DNA of 64,000 nucleotides, from NCBI RefSeq assembly GCF_006970445.1, contig NZ_CP033877.1, positions 4,286,750 to 4,350,749 on the forward strand. Reading direction: 5' to 3'. Position numbers and translations under genes: made by a program. Below, in pieces: positions 8,523-16,704 of the stretch. Positions within the stretch are counted from its first letter, which is position 1. The number at the start of each line of letters is the position of its first letter. Under the pieces are notes generated by a model. It saw only the letters and a program-made list of their open reading frames with translations, was not told the DNA's origin and ran no database searches. This DNA comes from Stenotrophomonas maltophilia (lineage in GTDB: Bacteria; Pseudomonadota; Gammaproteobacteria; Xanthomonadales; Xanthomonadaceae).

Positions 8523-9302
8523 ATGGATCTGGGTATCAACGGCCGCTGGGCACTGGTCTGCGGCGCAAGCAAGGGGTTGGGCCTGGGCTGCGCGCGCGCG
8601 CTGGTGCGCGAGGGCGTCAACGTGGTGGTCGTGGCCCGGGGCGAAGCCGCCCTGCAGGCTGCCGCTGAAGCACTGCGCGCCCTGCCCGGCGCTGCTGAGG
8701 TGCGCGCGGTCGCCGCCGATGTCACCACCGAGGCCGGTCGCTCCGCAGCGCTCGCCGCGTGCCCGCAGGTGGACATCCTGGTCACCAATGCCGGTGGTCC
8801 GCCGCCTGGTGATTTCCGCAGCTTCGAGCGCGACGACTGGATCGCCGCACTGGACGCCAACATGCTGGCGCCGATCGCGCTGATCCGCGCCACCGTGGAC
8901 GCGATGATCGCGCGCGGCTTCGGCCGCATCGTCAACATCACGTCCTCGGCAGTGAAAGCCCCGATCGACATCCTGGCGCTGTCCAACGGCGCGCGCAGCG
9001 GCCTGACCGGCTTCGTCGCCGGCCTGTCGCGCCGCACCGTGGCGCACAACGTCACGATCAACAATCTGCTGCCGGGCCAGTTCGACACCGACCGCCTGCG
9101 CGCCAACTTCGCCCACACTGCGGGCAAGGACGGCGATGCCGGCGAAGTGGCCGAACGCCGCCGCCAGCAGATTCCCGCCGGCCGCTTCGGCACCCCGGAT
9201 GAATTCGGCGCCGCCTGCGCCTTCCTGTGCAGTGCACAGGCCGGTTACCTCACCGGGCAGAACCTGCTGATCGACGGCGGCGCCTACCCCGGTACGTTCT
9301 AA
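8523..9302 (+). CDS. SDR-like protein without canonical YxxxK catalytic pair
   Basis: A 259-residue short-chain dehydrogenase/reductase fold protein. The nucleotide-binding 'GASKGLGLG' (residues 14-22) and 'NAGG' are present, and the active-site segment reads 'ITSSAVKAPI'. Where the classical Tyr-x-x-x-Lys should be there is S154-N-G-A-R158. This replacement defines a known FabG-like SDR subgroup lacking the classical tetrad, so the gene is not simply damaged. It sits inside the biotin operon between bioH and bioC (29 and 12 bases away). A role in 3-oxoacyl-ACP reduction during pimeloyl assembly is tempting but unsupported given the missing Tyr and Lys. Confidence 0.8.
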   Translation: MDLGINGRWALVCGASKGLGLGCARALVREGVNVVVVARGEAALQAAAEALRALPGAAEVRAVAADVTTEAGRSAALAACPQVDILVTNAGGPPPGDFRSFERDDWIAALDANMLAPIALIRATVDAMIARGFGRIVNITSSAVKAPIDILALSNGARSGLTGFVAGLSRRTVAHNVTINNLLPGQFDTDRLRANFAHTAGKDGDAGEVAERRRQQIPAGRFGTPDEFGAACAFLCSAQAGYLTGQNLLIDGGAYPGTF

Positions 9303-9314
9303 GAGACTTTCGCA

Positions 9315-10199
9315 ATGCCGTCCCACTTCGATGCCCGCCATGTCCGCCGCGCGTTCGCCCGCGCCGCCAACAGCTATGACGCCGCCGCCGCCCTGCAGCG
9401 CGAGGTGCAGGCGCGGCTGATCGAATCGCTGGACTACCTGGAGGCGCGCAAGCCCGAGGTGGTGCTGGACATCGGTGCCGGTACCGGCCACGCCAGTGCG
9501 CTGATGAAGAAGCGCTGGCCGAAGGCGCAGGTGATTGCGCTGGACGTGGCGCTGCCGATGCTGGACCAGGCCAAGCGCCAGGCGGGCTGGTGGAAGCCGT
9601 TCCAGCGCCTGTGCGGCGACGCCGCCGCGCTGCCGCTGGCCGACAACAGCGTGGACGTGATCTTCAGCAACCTGTGCCTGCAGTGGGTGGACGACCTGCC
9701 GGCGGTGTTCGCCGGGTTCCGTCGCGTGCTCAAGCCCGGTGGCCTGCTGTTGTGCTCCACTTTCGGCCCGGACACGCTGGTCGAACTCAACGAAGCCTTC
9801 GCGGCCGCCGATGACCGCCCGCACGTGAGCCGCTTCGCGCAGATCGCCCAGTTCGGCGATGCGCTGATGATGGCCGGCTTCCGCGACCCGGTGCTGGACC
9901 GCGATCTATTCACCCTGACCTACGACGACCTGCCCTCGCTGATGCGCGAGCTGCGCGCGATGGGCGCGACCAATGCGCGGGTGGACCGCCGCCACACGCT
10001 GACCGGGCGTGGCCGTTTCACCGCTGCGGCAGCGGCGTATGAGCCGATGCGGCGCGCCGACGGCAAGCTGCCCAGCAGCTGGGAAGTGATCTATGCCCAC
10101 GCCTGGGCACCGGACCCGGGCGCACCAATCCGCGAAGGCGGGCACGACGTGGCCTCGGTGCCGGTGTCGGCGATTCCGATCCGGCGCAAGCAGACCTGA
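9315..10199 (+). CDS. bioC: Malonyl-ACP O-methyltransferase
   Basis: SAM-dependent methyltransferase of 294 residues that caps malonyl-ACP as a methyl ester so that the fatty acid synthase can extend it to pimelate. The N-terminal 'VRRAFARAANSYDAAAALQ' is the BioC signature, followed by the SAM loop 'VLDIGAGTGHASALM' and 'SNLCLQWVDD'. It is the last gene of the biotin operon, 12 bases after the SDR gene. Downstream are SMAG palindromes that could end or trim the transcript. Confidence 0.95.
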   Translation: MPSHFDARHVRRAFARAANSYDAAAALQREVQARLIESLDYLEARKPEVVLDIGAGTGHASALMKKRWPKAQVIALDVALPMLDQAKRQAGWWKPFQRLCGDAAALPLADNSVDVIFSNLCLQWVDDLPAVFAGFRRVLKPGGLLLCSTFGPDTLVELNEAFAAADDRPHVSRFAQIAQFGDALMMAGFRDPVLDRDLFTLTYDDLPSLMRELRAMGATNARVDRRHTLTGRGRFTAAAAAYEPMRRADGKLPSSWEVIYAHAWAPDPGAPIREGGHDVASVPVSAIPIRRKQT

Positions 10200-10205
10200 T
10201 CGTCC

Positions 10206-10386
10206 GGTGGTGCTGGCCGCTGGCCGGCAACCTCACGATTCCATAGTGGGCATCTGCCGGCCAGCGGCCGGCACTACCGCATTCCACACCGCACGCGAAT
10301 CGCTCCGGTAGGTGCCAACCTTGGTTGGCACACCCCATCAGATCGCGGTGCCGCCAGCAGTGTGCCGACCAAGGTCGGCACCCACC
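10206..10386. repeat. Cluster of four SMAG palindromes
   Basis: An inverted pair of GCCGGCC(G/A)GC-type hairpins (10206-10278), then GGTAGGTGCCAACC-TT-GGTTGGCAC (10307-10331) and the reverse-oriented GTGCCGACC-AA-GGTCGGCACCCACC (10362-10386). They fill the gap between convergent bioC and the ydcF-like gene. Confidence 0.85.
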
Positions 10387-10404
10387 CAAATGCAGGCTTC
10401 CGCC

Positions 10405-11037
10405 TCAGGTATTGGCCGGCGAACTCAGCGGCGGGCGCACCAGGTCGCGGTGGAAGAAATAGATTTCCTGCACCAGGAAGCGCCAGCTGGTGTGGAAGCT
10501 GCGGAAGCGCGTGCTGGGCGTGGACGAGGCCAGCGCATCGATGCCCAGCGCCTTGCTCAGGCGCAGCGCGCGCGCCATGTGCAGCGGGTCGCTGACGATG
10601 ATCACCCGGTGCAGGTCGCGCTGGTCCATCAGCCGCTTGGCTTCGACCAGGTTCTGCACGGTGTTGCGCGAGGCGGTCTCGATCAGGATCGCATCGTCCG
10701 GCACGCCATGCTTGAGCGCATAGCGCCGCGCCACCTGCGATTCGGAAAAGCGCGCGCCGGTACCACCGTAGCCGCCGGTGAAGATCAGCAATGGTGCGTA
10801 CCGGGCTTCATAGAGATCCAGGCCATGACGGATGCGTTCTTCGAACACCGGCGACGGCTTGGCGTCATAGGCCGCCGCACCGAGCACGATGATGGCGTCG
10901 GCCTTGGCGGCCTGGTCACGCTCGCCGACCCAGACGATCCAGGCGGTCACGCCCAGCAGCCAGATCACCAGCACCACGAACAGCCGCCACAGCCAGCCCA
11001 GCAGGCCGGTACGAGGACGATGCCGGTCGCGGCTCAC
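10405..11037 (-). CDS. YdcF family (DUF218) membrane-anchored protein
   Basis: A 210-residue protein with one N-terminal membrane segment ('LWRLFVVLVIWLLGVTAWIV') and a DUF218/YdcF domain marked by 'ADAIIVLGAAAYDAKPSP', 'LIFTGGYG' and 'ETASRNTVQNLVEAKRLM'. E. coli YdcF binds S-adenosylmethionine and SanA/ElyC relatives act in envelope biogenesis; the reaction is unknown. The start is GTG at 11037, overlapping the TGA of the dehydratase-like gene (GTGA), so the two are probably co-translated. Confidence 0.85.
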   Translation of the reverse strand: MSRDRHRPRTGLLGWLWRLFVVLVIWLLGVTAWIVWVGERDQAAKADAIIVLGAAAYDAKPSPVFEERIRHGLDLYEARYAPLLIFTGGYGGTGARFSESQVARRYALKHGVPDDAILIETASRNTVQNLVEAKRLMDQRDLHRVIIVSDPLHMARALRLSKALGIDALASSTPSTRFRSFHTSWRFLVQEIYFFHRDLVRPPLSSPANT

Positions 11038-11996
11038 GGCGTCCCCCAGCGTAGTGCGGGCAGGTCGACATTGCCGCCGGACAGCACCAGGCCCACGCGC
11101 AGGCCGGCGAAACGTTGCGGCTGTGCCAGCACCGCGGCCAGCACGGTGGCCGAGGACGGTTCGACCACCTGCTTGAGCACCTCCCACAGCAGGCGCATCG
11201 CCGCCATCGTCGCGGCATCATCGACCACGATCACCTCAGCACCGGCCGCACGCAGCAACGCAAAGTTGGGTGCGCCGATCAGGGTACGCAGGCCATCGCA
11301 GATCGTGTCCGGGGTGACGGCCGCCTGGCGCTCGCCTGCGGCCAACGAGCGCGCGGTGTCGTCGGCGCCGGCCGGTTCGGCCAGCACCAGCCGGGTCTGC
11401 GGGCTGGCGAGCTGCAGGGCCCGGGCGGTACCGCTGGCCAGGCCACCGCCGCCCACCGGCACCACCAGCACATCGAACGGGCCGTCGCTGTGCAGCAGTT
11501 CCAGTGCCGCGGTGCCCTGCCCGGCCATCACCGCCGGGTCCGAATAGGGGTGGACCAGCGTGGCGCCGGTATCAGCCTGTACTTTGGCGCAGGTGGCCTC
11601 GCGGTCGGCGATGGTGGGCGGGCAGCGCCAGAGCGTGGCGCCGTGGCGGGCAATGTTGGCCAGCTTGGCCGCCACCGCACCTTCGGGCACCACCACGTGG
11701 CAGGGAATGCCACGGGTGCGCGCGGCCAGGGCCAGGGCGGCGCCGTGGTTGCCGGAGGAATGGGTGACCACGCCGGCACGGGCGCGATCGGCATCCAGCG
11801 ACCACACCGCATTGCAGGCGCCGCGGAACTTGAATGCGCCACCGCGCTGCAGATGCTCGGCCTTGAACGCCAGCTGCGCGCCGGCCAGCGCATCAAGCGT
11901 GCGCGAGCGCAGCACCGGGGTCACGCTGGCGTGCGGCGCGATCCGCGCAGCGGCAGCCAGGACATCATCGGCACGGGGCAACAGTGAATCGCTCAT
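11034..11996 (-). CDS. Threonine/serine dehydratase-like PLP enzyme
   Basis: Fold-type II PLP enzyme of 320 residues, similar to catabolic threonine dehydratase and serine racemase. The PLP lysine is K56 in 'GGAFKFRGA', then 'SSGNHG' for phosphate/substrate contact and the glycine loop 'VPVGGGGLASG'. No regulatory ACT domain follows, so it is not the biosynthetic IlvA type. Likely reaction: L-threonine or L-serine to the 2-oxoacid and ammonia; racemase activity cannot be excluded. It is upstream of, and overlapping, the YdcF-like gene. Confidence 0.85.
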   Translation of the reverse strand: MSDSLLPRADDVLAAAARIAPHASVTPVLRSRTLDALAGAQLAFKAEHLQRGGAFKFRGACNAVWSLDADRARAGVVTHSSGNHGAALALAARTRGIPCHVVVPEGAVAAKLANIARHGATLWRCPPTIADREATCAKVQADTGATLVHPYSDPAVMAGQGTAALELLHSDGPFDVLVVPVGGGGLASGTARALQLASPQTRLVLAEPAGADDTARSLAAGERQAAVTPDTICDGLRTLIGAPNFALLRAAGAEVIVVDDAATMAAMRLLWEVLKQVVEPSSATVLAAVLAQPQRFAGLRVGLVLSGGNVDLPALRWGTP

Positions 11997-12156
11997 GACG
12001 CAAGATTAACGTATGGCTCCACGCTGGCGACCCCGGCACAGGTCATGCCAGCATGAGGGCCTTCACCTCCATTCATCCTGGCCAGTGAAGTTAAGGGCCG
12101 ATTCAACGCCTGCGCACGAAGCTGACTGCACAACCCGTCCTCTGGGGGGACCCACC

Positions 12157-12645
12157 ATGAAAACGCGCCTGATGCTTGCCGGTGGCCTGATGCTGGCCCT
12201 GACCGGCTGCACCACCTACGACTATGTCGGCGGTGGCCGCAGCGGCAGCTACTACCACGGTGCGCCGTCGGTGGAATACCGCTACCCGGCCGGCTATCCC
12301 TACAACTACGGCTACCCGTACTACGGTGGCTATGGCGGCTACTACGGCGGCTATGGCAACCCGTACTACTCGCGCCCGGTCTACCGCCCGCCGCACAACC
12401 ACCGTCCGCCGCCGCGCCCGCCCGGCAACGGTGGCGAGAACCGTCCGCCGCCGTCGCGGCCGTCGTACAACGGCGGTTCGCCGTGGCGGAACATGGACTC
12501 GATGCGTCGCCCGCCGCAATCGAACATCCAGCCGTCGGCACCTCCGCCGCAGGCCCGTCCGGCCCCGGCGCCCAGTGCGCCGAGGATGAACGGCTCCCCC
12601 TGGCGCAACATGGATCGTGGGACGCAGCGCACAGTTGAGCGCTGA
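12157..12645 (+). CDS. Gly/Tyr- and Pro-rich lipoprotein
   Basis: A 162-residue predicted lipoprotein with lipobox 'LALTGC'. Residues about 30-75 are a low-complexity Gly/Tyr tract ('YGGYGGYYGGYGNPYY'), followed by a Pro/Arg-rich stretch. The sequence 'SPWRNMD' occurs twice, once mid-tail and once near the C-terminus, suggesting a duplicated ligand or partner motif. The ATG has a purine-rich ribosome site (TGGGGGGA) 7 bases upstream. No enzymatic domain is visible; an outer-membrane or surface structural role is the likeliest guess. Confidence 0.75.
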   Translation: MKTRLMLAGGLMLALTGCTTYDYVGGGRSGSYYHGAPSVEYRYPAGYPYNYGYPYYGGYGGYYGGYGNPYYSRPVYRPPHNHRPPPRPPGNGGENRPPPSRPSYNGGSPWRNMDSMRRPPQSNIQPSAPPPQARPAPAPSAPRMNGSPWRNMDRGTQRTVER

Positions 12646-12691
12646 ACCGTATTGCATTTCACACGGTCCAAGCCGCACTCTACGGGACCAG

Positions 12692-12736
12692 TGACGGCCC
12701 GCGTCACAAAGTGACAAAAACGACACGGGCCGCCGC
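12692..12736 (+). repeat. Imperfect inverted repeat downstream of the Gly/Tyr-rich lipoprotein
   Basis: ACGGCCCGCGTC and GACACGGGCCGC form the arms, with a small GTCAC/GTGAC hairpin between them. It could terminate the lipoprotein mRNA. Confidence 0.45.
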
Positions 12737-12749
12737 AAAAAGCTCTACG

Positions 12750-12851
12750 TCGATATCCGACAGGAACATCTGGATCCCCCCTGTTCCGGCCCTGTCGGAT
12801 GTCGGCACCTCTGAAGGCAGACGGCCCCGCAGCGCGGGGCCGTTTGTTTTG
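12750..12851 (+). ncRNA. Candidate small RNA A (C-rich loop hairpin plus terminator)
   Basis: A hairpin with stems ATCCGACAG (12755-12763)/CTGTCGGAT (12792-12800) and GGAACA/TGTTCC encloses a loop holding six consecutive C residues (12776-12781). It is followed at 12822-12850 by GGCCCCG-CAG-CGGGGCC with a T-rich tail, a good intrinsic terminator. No open reading frame with coding character covers it. C-rich exposed loops of this kind are used for target pairing in xanthomonad small RNAs such as sX13. The 5' end and promoter are not clear. Confidence 0.45.
12821..12851 (+). terminator. Intrinsic terminator, plus strand
   Basis: ACGGCCCCGC-AG-CGCGGGGCCGT stem followed by TTGTTTT. Confidence 0.8.
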
Positions 12852-12887
12852 CCGGGGCGCCCCAACCGGCGAGAGCCCCAGCGTCAG

Positions 12888-12913
12888 TGGATCCACGCCA
12901 TGCGTGGATCGCG
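12888..12913. repeat. ATCCACGC/GCGTGGAT palindrome
   Basis: GATCCACGC-CAT-GCGTGGATC, the same hairpin as the GTAGATCCACGC elements at 15198 and 43598, but without a GTAG head. Confidence 0.7.
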
Positions 12914-12927
12914 CCTTCCCGGCAGCC

Positions 12928-12966
12928 AAAAAAAACAGGGCCGGACAGTCCCCCGACTGCCGGCCC
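12928..12966 (-). terminator. Intrinsic terminator, minus strand
   Basis: GGGCCGGCAGTC/GACTGTCCGGCCC stem followed on the minus strand by eight T. No protein gene on that strand reads into it, which supports an upstream RNA gene. Confidence 0.75.
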
Positions 12967-13055
12967 TCTGCTCCCCCACCGTGCGCCTGTACCGGCCCCT
13001 GTTCCAATTCCGGTCACGGGCGCCTACGGCGCCAGCCACGGTGGGTGCTATTGGG
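12928..13055 (-). ncRNA. Candidate structured RNA B with intrinsic terminator
   Basis: Read on the minus strand, a 9-bp closing stem (CCCACCGTG at 13045-13037 with CACGGTGGG at 12983-12975) encloses two hairpins (GGCGCC-GTA-GGCGCC and ACCGG/CCGGT). A strong GC stem (12966-12938) and a run of eight T (12935-12928) follow, a textbook terminator in this direction. The loop between ACCGG and CCGGT holds GGAACAGGGG, the exact complement of CCCCTGTTCC in candidate RNA A. A weak TTGGCA -35-like hexamer lies near 13076. The RNA is inferred; no known family was recognised. Confidence 0.45.
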
Positions 13056-13193
13056 TTATCTGCAAAAATCCTGCCAACTTTAGGGCTGATTTCGACGCCG
13101 GCCGGCCGGTGCCGACGTCCCGGCCCCGAATGGCGCTAAAATCGCCACCCCGGCGCCGCCCCGGCCGCGCCCGCCCCCAGCTGAACAGCCCCC

Positions 13194-15083
13194 ATGAACC
13201 CGTCCTTCCATCGTTACGACGTCATCGTCATCGGCGGTGGCCACGCCGGCACCGAAGCCGCGCTGGCCGCGGCCCGCACCGGCGTGCGCACCCTGCTGCT
13301 GACCCACAACATCGAGACGGTGGGCGCGATGAGCTGCAACCCGGCCATCGGCGGCATCGGCAAGGGCCACCTGGTCAAGGAAATCGACGCCCTCGGCGGT
13401 GCGATGGCGCATGCCGCCGACCGGGCCGGCATCCAGTGGCGCACCCTCAACGCGTCCAAGGGCCCGGCCGTGCGCGCCACCCGCTGCCAGGCCGACCGCA
13501 ACCTCTACCGCATGGCGATCCGCGCCATCGTCGAAGGCCAGGCCAACCTGACCGTGTTCCAGGCCGCCGTGGACGACCTGGTCATTGAAGGCGACGCCGT
13601 ACGCGGGGTCATTACCCAGACCGGGCTGCGCTTCGATGCCGAGGCCGTGGTGCTGACCGCTGGCACGTTCCTGGCCGGCAAGATCCATGTCGGCCCGACC
13701 CAGTACGCCGCCGGCCGCATGGGCGACCCGCCGGCCACCACGCTGGCCGCGCGCCTGCGCGAGCGTCCGTTCCAGGTGGACCGCCTGAAGACCGGCACGC
13801 CGCCGCGCATCGACGGCCGCTCGCTGGACTACAGCGTGATGGATGAGCAGCCCGGCGACTCGCCGCGCCCGGTGATGTCCTTCCTCGGCTCGGTGGACGA
13901 GCATCCGCAGCAGGTCAGCTGCTGGATCACCCACACCACGGAACAGACCCACCAGATCATCCGCGATGCGCTGCACCGCTCACCGCTGTACAGCGGCCAG
14001 ATCGAAGGCATCGGCCCCCGCTACTGCCCGTCCATCGAGGACAAGGTGGTGCGCTTCGCCGAGAAGGCCAGCCACCAGATCTTCGTCGAACCCGAAGGCC
14101 TGGGCATCGTCGAGATCTACCCCAACGGCATTTCCACCTCGCTGCCGTTCGACGTGCAGCTGGAGATGGTGCGCAGCATCCGCGGCTTCGAGAACGCGCA
14201 CATCACCCGCCCCGGCTACGCGATCGAGTACGACTTCTTCGATCCGCGCGGGCTGAAGGCCTCGCTGGAAACCAAGCTGGTCAACGGCCTGTTCTTCGCC
14301 GGCCAGATCAACGGCACCACCGGCTATGAGGAGGCCGCCGCGCAGGGCCTGCTGGCCGGCCTCAACGCCGCGCGCCAGGTGCGCGGGCTGGACAGCTGGT
14401 GCCCGCGCCGCGACGAGGCGTACCTGGGCGTGCTGGTGGATGACCTGATCACCCACGGCACCAACGAGCCGTACCGCATGTTCACCAGCCGCGCCGAGTA
14501 CCGCCTGCAGCTGCGCGAGGACAATGCCGACCAGCGCCTGACCCCGGCCGGCCGCGAGATGGGCCTGGTGGATGACCGCCGCTGGAACGCGTTCGAGACC
14601 AAGCAGGCCGCCGTCGCCGCCGAGCGCGCACGCCTGGGCGCACTGTGGGCAACCCCGGCCAATGCGCTGGGCCGCGAGGTGCAGGACACGCTGGGCGTGG
14701 CGGTCAGTCGCGAAACCAACGTGCTGGATCTGATCAAGCGCCCCGAGCTGGATTACGCGCAGCTGATGCAGGTGCCATCGCTGGGCCCGGCCGTGACCGA
14801 CGCCAAGGTGGCCGAGCAGGTGGAGATCGGCGTGAAGTACGCCGGCTACCTGGACCGCCAACGCGAGGAGATCGAGCGCCAGCAGCGGCATGAAGCCACG
14901 CCGATCGCCGAAGCCTTCGACTACGCGACGGTGCGCGGGCTGTCGGCCGAAGCCTTGCAGAAGCTGGAGCGCGTGCGCCCGCAGACCATCGGCCAGGCAC
15001 AGCGCATCCCGGGCATGACCCCGGCGGCGATCTCGCTGCTGCTGGTGCACCTGGAGCGGGCGCGGCGCGGCCGCGTGGCGTAA
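13194..15083 (+). CDS. mnmG: tRNA uridine-5-carboxymethylaminomethyl(34) synthesis enzyme
   Basis: A 629-residue FAD protein that, with MnmE, makes the cmnm5 modification at wobble U34 of several tRNAs. The dinucleotide-binding motif '[19 protein letters not shown]' lies near the N-terminus, followed by '[20 protein letters not shown]' and '[14 protein letters not shown]', all MnmG signatures. The C-terminal helical MnmE/tRNA-binding part ('[15 protein letters not shown]') is complete. A TAAAAT hexamer at about 13136 could be the promoter -10. mnmE is not in the window. Confidence 0.97.
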   Translation: MNPSFHRYDVIVIGGGHAGTEAALAAARTGVRTLLLTHNIETVGAMSCNPAIGGIGKGHLVKEIDALGGAMAHAADRAGIQWRTLNASKGPAVRATRCQADRNLYRMAIRAIVEGQANLTVFQAAVDDLVIEGDAVRGVITQTGLRFDAEAVVLTAGTFLAGKIHVGPTQYAAGRMGDPPATTLAARLRERPFQVDRLKTGTPPRIDGRSLDYSVMDEQPGDSPRPVMSFLGSVDEHPQQVSCWITHTTEQTHQIIRDALHRSPLYSGQIEGIGPRYCPSIEDKVVRFAEKASHQIFVEPEGLGIVEIYPNGISTSLPFDVQLEMVRSIRGFENAHITRPGYAIEYDFFDPRGLKASLETKLVNGLFFAGQINGTTGYEEAAAQGLLAGLNAARQVRGLDSWCPRRDEAYLGVLVDDLITHGTNEPYRMFTSRAEYRLQLREDNADQRLTPAGREMGLVDDRRWNAFETKQAAVAAERARLGALWATPANALGREVQDTLGVAVSRETNVLDLIKRPELDYAQLMQVPSLGPAVTDAKVAEQVEIGVKYAGYLDRQREEIERQQRHEATPIAEAFDYATVRGLSAEALQKLERVRPQTIGQAQRIPGMTPAAISLLLVHLERARRGRVA

Positions 15084-15100
15084 GCGGTCGCACCTGCTCT

Positions 15101-15255
15101 GGTGGGTGCCGACCTTGGTCGGCACGAATCATCAGATCGCGATGCTGCATGCATTTGTGCCGACCAAGGTCGGCACCTACCAAGGCCTCCCCCCCCGGTA
15201 GATCCACGCCATGCGTGGATGAAGGCATTTGTGCCGACCAAGGTCGGCACCCACC
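15101..15255. repeat. Cluster of four SMAG-family palindromes
   Basis: GGTGGGTGCCGACC-TT-GGTCGGCAC, two reverse-oriented GTGCCGACC-AA-GGTCGGCAC copies and GTAGATCCACGC-CAT-GCGTGGAT, between convergent mnmG and smeC. Confidence 0.85.
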
Positions 15256-15288
15256 GGAGCGGAAGACATACACACATTGGCGGGCGCG

Positions 15289-16704
15289 TTACCGTGCGTC
15301 CGCGCCACCGCCCAGCACCTTGAACAACGTCACCCGGTTGCCCGCCTCCTGCTGCTGCAGGGCGATCAGGTCCTGCTGCGCGGCATACAGGCTGCGCTGC
15401 GCATCCAGCGCCTGCAGATAGCCGTCCAGGCCGGTGCGATAACGCGCGTCGGCCAGCGTGTAGCTGCGCTGGCTGGCGGCGACCAGTGCACGCTGGGCGT
15501 CCATCTGCGTGGCCAGGTGATCGCGCGAGGCGAGGGCATCGGCCACTTCACTGAAGGCCTGCTGGATCGCCTTCTCGTACTGGGCGATGCCGATGTCCTT
15601 GCCGATCTTCGAGGCATCCAGCGAGGCCTTCAGCGCGCCGGCGTGGAAGATCGGCGCAGTGATGCTGGGCGCGAACGACCAGCCGCGGGTGCCAGCCGAG
15701 AACAGCGTCGACAACGCGGTGGAGCTGTGGCCGTAGTTGGCAGTCAGCGTCAGCGTCGGGAAGAACGCGGCGCGCGCGGCACCGATATCGGCATTGGCCG
15801 CCTGCAACGCGTGTTCGGCAGACAGCACGTCCGGGCGCTGCAGCAGCACGCTTGACGGCAGGTTGGAAGGCAACGGCGCCAGCGCCACGGTGCCGTCCAG
15901 TGCCTGCGCGCTGGGCAGCAATGCCACGTCCAGCGGCGCGCCCACCAGCAACTGCAGCGCGTCACGATCCTGCGCCTGCTGGGTCTGCAGCTTGGCCAGC
16001 GCGCCGCGCGCGGCGTCCACGCTGGTCTGCACCTGCGACAGGTCCAGGCCCGAGGCCAGGCCCTGTGCATGGCGGGCTTCGGTGCGCAGCAGGGTCTGCT
16101 GCTGGCTGTCCAGGGTTTGCCGGGTGAACGCCAGCGACTGTTCGTCGGCCGCCAGCGCCAGCCAGGCCGTGGCCACTTCGGCGACCAGGCTGGTGCGCGC
16201 GGCGCGCTGGTTCTCGGCACTGCCCAGCCAGTTCTGCAGGGCCTCGTCCTTCAGGCTGCGGACGCGGCCGAACAGGTCCAGCTCCCAGCTGCTGATACCG
16301 ACCTGCACGCTATCGGATTCGGTCACCTGGGTGACGCCGATCTCGCTGTTGGCATCGCTCACCCGCGAGCGGGTGACACTGCCGCTGGCATCCACCGACG
16401 GCAGCAGCGCCGCGCGCTGGATGCGGTACTGCGCGCGTTCCTTCTCCACCTGCAGCACCGCCACGCGCAGGTCGCGGTTGTTCTGCAGCGCCAGCGTGAT
16501 CACCTGCTGCAGGCGCGGTTCCAGGAACACCTCGCGCCAGGCCGGCACCGCCAGTGCCGGCCCGGCCTCGCCGGTGGCGGCATTGCCGAACTGTGCCGGC
16601 ACCGGCGCCTCGGGGCGCTGGTAGTGCGGTGCCATGCTCACGCAGCCGCCCAGCACGGTGGTCATCGTTGCGGCCGCCAGGGCGCGCAGCAGCATCGGCT
16701 TCAT
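15289..16704 (-). CDS. smeC: RND efflux outer-membrane channel SmeC
   Basis: A TolC/OprM-type outer membrane factor of 471 residues. It has a lipoprotein signal ('VLGGCVSMAPHY') and the two repeated coiled-coil/beta-barrel halves of the NodT family, for example 'ALQNNRDLRVAVLQVEKERA' early and 'RYRTGLDGYLQALDAQRSLY' late. It provides the outer-membrane exit duct for SmeAB and is reported to serve other pumps too. It begins inside the smeB stop (ATGA, 16701-16704), showing co-translation. The symbol is assigned from operon layout with the divergent smeSR pair. Confidence 0.88.
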   Translation of the reverse strand: MKPMLLRALAAATMTTVLGGCVSMAPHYQRPEAPVPAQFGNAATGEAGPALAVPAWREVFLEPRLQQVITLALQNNRDLRVAVLQVEKERAQYRIQRAALLPSVDASGSVTRSRVSDANSEIGVTQVTESDSVQVGISSWELDLFGRVRSLKDEALQNWLGSAENQRAARTSLVAEVATAWLALAADEQSLAFTRQTLDSQQQTLLRTEARHAQGLASGLDLSQVQTSVDAARGALAKLQTQQAQDRDALQLLVGAPLDVALLPSAQALDGTVALAPLPSNLPSSVLLQRPDVLSAEHALQAANADIGAARAAFFPTLTLTANYGHSSTALSTLFSAGTRGWSFAPSITAPIFHAGALKASLDASKIGKDIGIAQYEKAIQQAFSEVADALASRDHLATQMDAQRALVAASQRSYTLADARYRTGLDGYLQALDAQRSLYAAQQDLIALQQQEAGNRVTLFKVLGGGADAR

